This document shows, in pieces, positions 59,043 to 64,000 of a DNA stretch of 64,000 nucleotides. Made by a program: the position numbers and the translations under genes. Under the pieces are notes generated by a model that was not told the DNA's origin, searched no databases, and saw only the letters and a list, made by a program, of their open reading frames with translations. The stretch covers positions 2,251,020-2,315,019 of the forward strand of contig NZ_KB892705.1 in assembly GCF_000373905.1 (NCBI RefSeq), read 5' to 3'. This DNA comes from Mycobacterium sp. 155. Lineage in GTDB: Bacteria > Actinomycetota > Actinomycetes > Mycobacteriales > Mycobacteriaceae. The first letter of the stretch is position 1. Each line of letters opens with the position of its first letter.

Positions 59043-60779
59043 TCAGTCCAGGATGCGCCGGGCGACGTTGGTGCTGACCAGGTCGAGCAGTTCGTCGGCG
59101 CGTCCGGCCAGGATGGTCCGGATGGCGTAGAGCGAGAAGCCCTTTGCCTGTTCCACGGTGATGGCCGGCGGTATCGACAGTTCCTGACGAGCGGTGACGA
59201 CGTCCACCACCGCGGGACCGTCGTAGGCGAACGCGTCGGTCAGTGCGAGTTCCAGTGCGGCGGGCTCGGTCACCCGTCTGCCGAAAACACCCATCGACTG
59301 GGCGACGGCGGCGAAGTCCGGATTGACCAGGTCGGTGCCGAAGGTGACGATGCCCGCGGCTTTCATCTCCAGCTCGACGAAGTTCAGCGACGAGTTGTTG
59401 AACACGATCAGCTTGACCGGCAACCGGTTCTGGATCAGTGTCACCAGTTCGCCGAACAGCATGGTCAGCCCGCCGTCACCGGCTAGCGCGACCACTTGCC
59501 TACCGGGATAGGCAGTCTGTGCGCCGATAGCGTGTGGCAGTGCGTTGGCCATGGTGCCGTGGTTGAACGACCCGATCAGCCTGCGCCGACCGTTCATGGT
59601 GAGATAGCGGGCCGCCCACACCACCGGCGACCCGACGTCGCACGTGAACACCGTGTCATCGCTGGCCAATCGGTTGGCAAGCGCGGCAACATATTCCGGG
59701 CGGATCGGAGTCTTGTCGCGGTCGTTGACGGCCAGCGCGTCCAGGGATGCACGGGTCTTGGCGTAGTGCCGTAGTGACCGGTCCAGGTGTTCATGGTCGG
59801 TCTTTGCGCGCAACAAAGGTTGCAGCGCGGTCAGGGTGTCCTTGACGGTGCCACGCAGGCCGAGGTCTATCGGTGTGCGCCGACCGAGATTCCGTCCGCG
59901 GATGTCGACCTGGATGACAGTGGCGCCCTCGGGATAGAACTGCTGATACGGGAAATCGGTGCCGAGCATCAGCAGGGTGTCGGCCTCTTTGATGGCCTTG
60001 TATCCCGACGCGAACCCGAGCAGACCGGTCATCCCGACGTCGAACGGGTTGTCGTATTCGATGAACTCCTTGCCGCGCAACGCGTGCACGATCGGCGCCT
60101 GCAGCGTCGCGGCCAGTTCGATCAGCTGGTCGTGCGCGCCGGCCACCCCTGCGCCACCGAGAATGGTGACTCGCTCGGCTGCGTTGAGCATGTCTGCCGC
60201 ACACCGCACCGACTCGTCGTCGGGGCGTACCACTGACCGCGTCGGCCGGACCGGACGCGACGTCCATTCCGATTCCCCGGCGCGCGCCAGGAAGATCTCG
60301 CCGGGCACGACGACGACAGCGACCCCGTTCTCCTCGACCGCAGCACGCATCGCCATCTCAAGGATCCGCGGCGCCATCTCCGGGGTGCTGACCAATTCGC
60401 AGTACACGCTGCACTCACCGAACAGCTGTTGCGGATGGGTTTCCTGGAAGTACTCCGAGCCGATCTCGGTGCGCGGGATATGCGCGGCGATCGCCAGGAC
60501 CGGCACCCTGCTGCGTTGCGCATCGAACAGGCCGTTGATCAAGTGCAAATTGCCCGGACCGCAGCTGCCCGCACAGACAGCCAGTTGACCGGTCAGGGCC
60601 GCGTCGGCCGCCGCCGCGAACCCTGCCGTCTCCTCATGCCGGACGTGTTGCCAGGTGATGGATCCGGATCGCCGGATGGCGTCGGTGAACCCGTTGAGGC
60701 TGTCGCCTGGCAGGCCATATACCCGTTGCACGCCACTGGCGCTCAGCGCGGAGATCACCTGGTCTGCAACGGTTGCCAT
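59043..60779 (-). CDS. Thiamine-pyrophosphate enzyme, pyruvate dehydrogenase (quinone)/PoxB-like
   Basis: The 578-residue protein (ATG at 60779) shows VYGLPGDSLNGFTDAI at the start, the catalytic Glu region VRHEETAGFAAAADAAL, the GDG...N TPP site (VALAGDGGLTMLFGEL, then FNNSSLNF) and an FAD/dimer middle domain (LLMLGTDFPYQQFYP). The pattern fits pyruvate:quinone oxidoreductase, producing acetate and CO2, more than acetolactate synthase. It would act at the membrane face with the quinone pool. Confidence 0.88.
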   Translation of the reverse strand: MATVADQVISALSASGVQRVYGLPGDSLNGFTDAIRRSGSITWQHVRHEETAGFAAAADAALTGQLAVCAGSCGPGNLHLINGLFDAQRSRVPVLAIAAHIPRTEIGSEYFQETHPQQLFGECSVYCELVSTPEMAPRILEMAMRAAVEENGVAVVVVPGEIFLARAGESEWTSRPVRPTRSVVRPDDESVRCAADMLNAAERVTILGGAGVAGAHDQLIELAATLQAPIVHALRGKEFIEYDNPFDVGMTGLLGFASGYKAIKEADTLLMLGTDFPYQQFYPEGATVIQVDIRGRNLGRRTPIDLGLRGTVKDTLTALQPLLRAKTDHEHLDRSLRHYAKTRASLDALAVNDRDKTPIRPEYVAALANRLASDDTVFTCDVGSPVVWAARYLTMNGRRRLIGSFNHGTMANALPHAIGAQTAYPGRQVVALAGDGGLTMLFGELVTLIQNRLPVKLIVFNNSSLNFVELEMKAAGIVTFGTDLVNPDFAAVAQSMGVFGRRVTEPAALELALTDAFAYDGPAVVDVVTARQELSIPPAITVEQAKGFSLYAIRTILAGRADELLDLVSTNVARRILD

Positions 60780-61006
60780 AGCGCCTCCCGGTGTGCGATG
60801 TCGGCATGACCGGTGTCGAAGCATGACCGGTCACGCCGTGGCCACTCTACTGGGAGACTTGCGCCATCCGTCCGGCCATCATGGTTGCGTCAGCACCGCG
60901 AACGTGCGCGTCTGCTGCCCGACACACCGTAAAACGTCGCCATTTCGCGCACGCTCACCACACCCACGCATGATCGCGCTGGCTTACCTCGTGGCACGCT
61001 GAACGC

Positions 61007-62530
61007 ATGCTGCTCGCCGAGGTCGTCGCCGCATCCGCTGACGTGGCGGCGAGTTCGGCGCGGCTCGCCAAGACCGAGCGCATCGCCACACTGCTGACCG
61101 CGGTCGCCGAGGATGGCGACCCAGTCGCGGTCGTGGTGGCCTGGCTCTCCGGCGAACTACCGCAACGCCAGATCGGCGTGGGCTGGGCGGGGTTACGCAC
61201 ACTGCCGCCGCCTGCGGCCACCCCGACGCTGACCGTCACCGACGTGAACAGCCGGCTCACCGCAATCGGCAGCGTCACAGGCAAAGGGTCGCAGGCGCGG
61301 CGGGCTCAGCTCGTCAGTGAGCTGTTCGGCGCCGCGACTGCCGGTGAACAGACCTTCCTGCGTCGGCTGCTGGGCGGTGAGTTGCGACAGGGGGCACTGG
61401 CCGGTGTGGTGGCCGACGCGATCGCGCGCTCGTCGGGAATCCCGGTGGCCGATGTGCGGCGTGCCGCCATGCTGGCCGGCGACCTGCCTGCTGTCGCGAC
61501 CGCGGCGCTCACCGGCGGTGCCGCGGCGGTGCAGGCCTTCCGGCTCCAAGTGGGCCGCCCGGTGGGGCCGATGCTGGCGCAGACCGCAAGCAGTATCGAC
61601 GATGCCCTCGAAAGGCTCGGTGGCACAGCGGTTCTGGAGACCAAACTGGACGGTGCGCGGGTGCAGATCCACCGCGTCGGGTCCGAGGTGTCGATCTATA
61701 CGCGCAGCCTCGACGACGTCACGTCACGCCTGCCGGAGGTGGTATCGGCCACCCTGGCGCTTCCGGTGACGGATCTGATCGCCGACGCAGAGGCCATCGC
61801 ACTACACCCCGACGGTCGGCCGCACCGGTTCCAGGTGACCGCAGCGCGCTTCGGGCGCCGGAATCCGACCGACGAGGTGCCGCTGTCGGTGTTCTTCTTC
61901 GATCTGCTGCATGTCGACGGCACGGATCTGCTCGACCTGCCTACCCTCGAACGCCGCGCCGCACTCGATGCGCTCGTCCCGGTCGATCGGCGGGTGGACC
62001 ACATCGTGACCGCCGATCCTGCGCAGGCCCGGTATTTCCTCGCCGCCACCCTGGCCGCCGGACATGAGGGGGTAATGGCGAAAGCACCGCACGCACCGTA
62101 CGAGGCGGGACGTCGCGGCGCGGGCTGGCTCAAGGTCAAGCCGGTGCACACCCTCGACCTCGTGGTGCTCGCCGTGGAATGGGGCTCGGGCCGGCGCTCC
62201 GGCAAGCTCTCCAACATCCATCTGGGTGCGCGCGATCCGGCCACGGGCGGTTTCGTGATGCTGGGCAAGACGTTTAAAGGCATGACGGACGAGATGCTTG
62301 CCTGGCAGACCGAACGCTTCACCGAACTCGCCGACGGCCCGACCGACGGGTATGTGGTGAAACTGCGGCCCGAGCAGGTGGTCGAGATCGCGTTCGACGG
62401 CGTGCAGGGCTCATCACGGTATCCCGGTGGAATGGCGCTGCGGTTTGCCCGCGTGCTGCGTTACCGCGACGACAAATCGCCGGAGGAGGCCGACACCGTG
62501 GCAACTGTACGGGCCCTGTACGAACGCTGA
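61007..62530 (+). CDS. ligB: ATP-dependent DNA ligase (LigB)
   Basis: The 507-residue protein has an N-terminal DNA-binding domain, the adenylation motif [12 protein letters not shown] (active Lys in motif I), EGVMAK (motif IV) and WLKVKP (motif V), then an OB-fold domain with FKGMTDEML. It seals nicks with ATP; essential replication uses NAD-dependent LigA, so LigB is accessory. The position next to cstA matches Rv3062. Confidence 0.95.
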   Translation: MLLAEVVAASADVAASSARLAKTERIATLLTAVAEDGDPVAVVVAWLSGELPQRQIGVGWAGLRTLPPPAATPTLTVTDVNSRLTAIGSVTGKGSQARRAQLVSELFGAATAGEQTFLRRLLGGELRQGALAGVVADAIARSSGIPVADVRRAAMLAGDLPAVATAALTGGAAAVQAFRLQVGRPVGPMLAQTASSIDDALERLGGTAVLETKLDGARVQIHRVGSEVSIYTRSLDDVTSRLPEVVSATLALPVTDLIADAEAIALHPDGRPHRFQVTAARFGRRNPTDEVPLSVFFFDLLHVDGTDLLDLPTLERRAALDALVPVDRRVDHIVTADPAQARYFLAATLAAGHEGVMAKAPHAPYEAGRRGAGWLKVKPVHTLDLVVLAVEWGSGRRSGKLSNIHLGARDPATGGFVMLGKTFKGMTDEMLAWQTERFTELADGPTDGYVVKLRPEQVVEIAFDGVQGSSRYPGGMALRFARVLRYRDDKSPEEADTVATVRALYER

Positions 62531-62576
62531 GGAGGGTTCCGCCACGCGAGTGCGGCGGCGATGAAAAGATCGGCCC

Positions 62577-64000
62577 ATGTCCATACCCACCGCGTCCGAC
62601 CGGATCGAGGTGACCGACGGCGACGTCACCTACATCCGCACCGACAAGGATCTGCCGCCGGTGGCGATCATCGACCGCTCACCGATCACCACGCGGCACA
62701 AGATCGTCTTTGCGATCATCGCGCTCGTCGGCGCCATCGCCTGGGCGGTGATCGCGTTCTTCCGCGGCGAGACCGTCAACGCGGTCTGGTTCGTGATCGC
62801 CGCGATCTGCACCTACGTCATCGGCTTCCGCTTCTATGCTCGGTTGATCGAGATGAAGATCGTCAGACCGCGCGACGACAATGCCACTCCGGCAGAACTT
62901 TTCGAGAACGCCACCGACTACGTGCCCACCGATCGGCGGGTGCTGTTCGGGCATCACTTCGCCGCCATCGCCGGAGCCGGCCCGCTCGTCGGCCCGGTGC
63001 TGGCCATGCAGATGGGCTACTTGCCCGGCACCATCTGGATCATCGTGGGTGCTGTGGTGGCCGGCTGCGTCCAGGACTATCTCGTGCTGGCGATCTCGGT
63101 ACGCCGCCGCGGTCGGTCGCTGGGTCAGATGGCCCGCGACGAGCTCGGCGCGGTCGGCGGCGTCTCGGCCATCGTCGGGGTGCTGGTCATCATGGTGATC
63201 CTCTTGGCGGTGCTGGCGCTCGTGGTGGTCAATGCCCTGGCCGAAAGCCCGTGGGGCGTGTTTTCCATTGCGATGACCATTCCGATCGCCATCTTCATGG
63301 GCCTCTATCTGCGGTTCCTGCGGCCCGGCCGGGTGTCGGAAGTGTCTCTGATCGGTGTCGTGCTGTTGCTGTTCGCGGTGGTCTCCGGTGGTTGGGTCGC
63401 CGAAACCGATTGGGGTACCGACTGGTTCACGCTGTCGAAGGTGACGTTGTCGTGGTGCATCATCGTCTACGGCCTGGCCGCCTCGGTGCTTCCGGTGTGG
63501 CTGCTGCTGGCGCCCCGCGACTACCTGTCCACGTTCATGAAGGTCGGCACCATCGCGCTGCTGGCGATCGGCATCCTCATCGCCCGGCCCGTGATGGAGG
63601 CGCCTGCCATCTCGCAGTTCGCCGCCAGCGGCACCGGTCCGGTGTTCGCGGGCTCGCTGTTCCCATTCCTGTTCATCACCATCGCGTGCGGTGCGCTGTC
63701 GGGATTCCACTCCCTCATCTCGTCGGGCACCACGCCGAAGCTGCTGGAGAAGGAAGGCCAGATGCGGCTGATCGGGTACGGCGGCATGCTGACCGAGTCG
63801 TTCGTCGCGATCATGGCGCTGATCACCGCCGCAATCGTCAACCAGCACCTGTACTTCGTCATCAACGCCCCGTCCGCACAGACTGGCACCACCGCGCAGA
63901 CCGCGGCCACCTACGTCAACAGCCTGGGCCTGTCCGGGTCCCCGATCACCCCGGACGAAATCACCGCGGCCGCCGCCGGTGTCGGCGAGGAGACGATCGT
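62577..64000 (+). CDS. cstA: Carbon starvation protein CstA, 3' end beyond window
   Basis: The frame opens with ATG at 62577 and runs off the window (474 codons). It encodes many membrane helices with CstA features: VLFGHHFAAIAGAGPLVGPV, MGYLPGTIWIIVGAVVAGCV, QDYLVLAISVRRRGRSLGQM and FHSLISSGTTPKLL. CstA-type proteins take up pyruvate or peptides under carbon starvation. It follows ligB with a 46-bp gap, as in M. tuberculosis Rv3062-Rv3063. Confidence 0.95.
   Translation, partial: MSIPTASDRIEVTDGDVTYIRTDKDLPPVAIIDRSPITTRHKIVFAIIALVGAIAWAVIAFFRGETVNAVWFVIAAICTYVIGFRFYARLIEMKIVRPRDDNATPAELFENATDYVPTDRRVLFGHHFAAIAGAGPLVGPVLAMQMGYLPGTIWIIVGAVVAGCVQDYLVLAISVRRRGRSLGQMARDELGAVGGVSAIVGVLVIMVILLAVLALVVVNALAESPWGVFSIAMTIPIAIFMGLYLRFLRPGRVSEVSLIGVVLLLFAVVSGGWVAETDWGTDWFTLSKVTLSWCIIVYGLAASVLPVWLLLAPRDYLSTFMKVGTIALLAIGILIARPVMEAPAISQFAASGTGPVFAGSLFPFLFITIACGALSGFHSLISSGTTPKLLEKEGQMRLIGYGGMLTESFVAIMALITAAIVNQHLYFVINAPSAQTGTTAQTAATYVNSLGLSGSPITPDEITAAAAGVGEETI

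Overview
The window is high-GC actinobacterial DNA, most likely from a rapid-growing Mycobacterium/Mycolicibacterium. The right part (about 45.65-64.0 kb) is chromosomal backbone. Its order nrdH-nrdI-nrdE, FMN reductase, TetR, dinB2 (dinP), SDR, TetR, cyp136 ... ligB, cstA matches, from memory, the M. tuberculosis block around Rv3051c-Rv3063, with a few extra genes.

The left part (1 to about 45.5 kb) is an integrated mobile element whose left end lies outside the window. At its right edge is a tyrosine integrase (44124-45494), directly against the 3' end and terminator of nrdE. Other hallmarks are a primase-polymerase/helicase replication protein (27527-30697) beside a striking inverted-repeat, AT-rich candidate origin (27147-27413), an FtsK/TraB-like DNA translocase (35739-37793) with a membrane partner, and a DUF2637 membrane protein. 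This looks like an actinomycete integrative and conjugative element (AICE-like) that moves double-stranded DNA with one FtsK-type ATPase; no relaxase or type IV secretion genes are visible.

Layout of the element: (1) 0-3 kb, a PAPS-reductase-like / GNAT-like / ParB-like (IbrA-IbrB type) cassette; (2) 3-5 kb, small genes and a triple-HTH protein; (3) 5-10 kb, a leftward group headed by a small HTH gene and ending in a 898-residue Pro/Ala-rich protein, then small membrane and hypothetical genes and a frameshifted duplicate gene; (4) 10.5-15 kb, DUF4236 protein, HicB-like orphan, XRE regulator, serine recombinase, a four-HTH protein and a tiny CRISPR-like repeat cluster; (5) 15-18.5 kb, a second Gln/Pro-rich coiled-coil protein and a secreted serine protease; (6) 18.5-26.6 kb, a defence-like island: type IIG-like restriction-methylation protein, TcmP plus three-Cys-motif (DUF5131) pair, and an overlapping 2-TM / winged-helix pair; (7) 26.6-31.9 kb, replication; (8) 32-34.6 kb, a leftward operon of tightly overlapping small genes; (9) 34.9-44.0 kb, a rightward transfer operon with many small HTH proteins and two repeat-built lipoproteins; (10) the integrase.

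A 17-bp interrupted palindrome (TTCTCTAAAACAGAGAA and variants) occurs six times, in every case in non-coding DNA in front of element genes in five separate intergenic regions. It is probably the operator of an element-wide regulator and is the clearest unexplained structure here. Most element genes are hypothetical; functions beyond visible motifs are given as inference.
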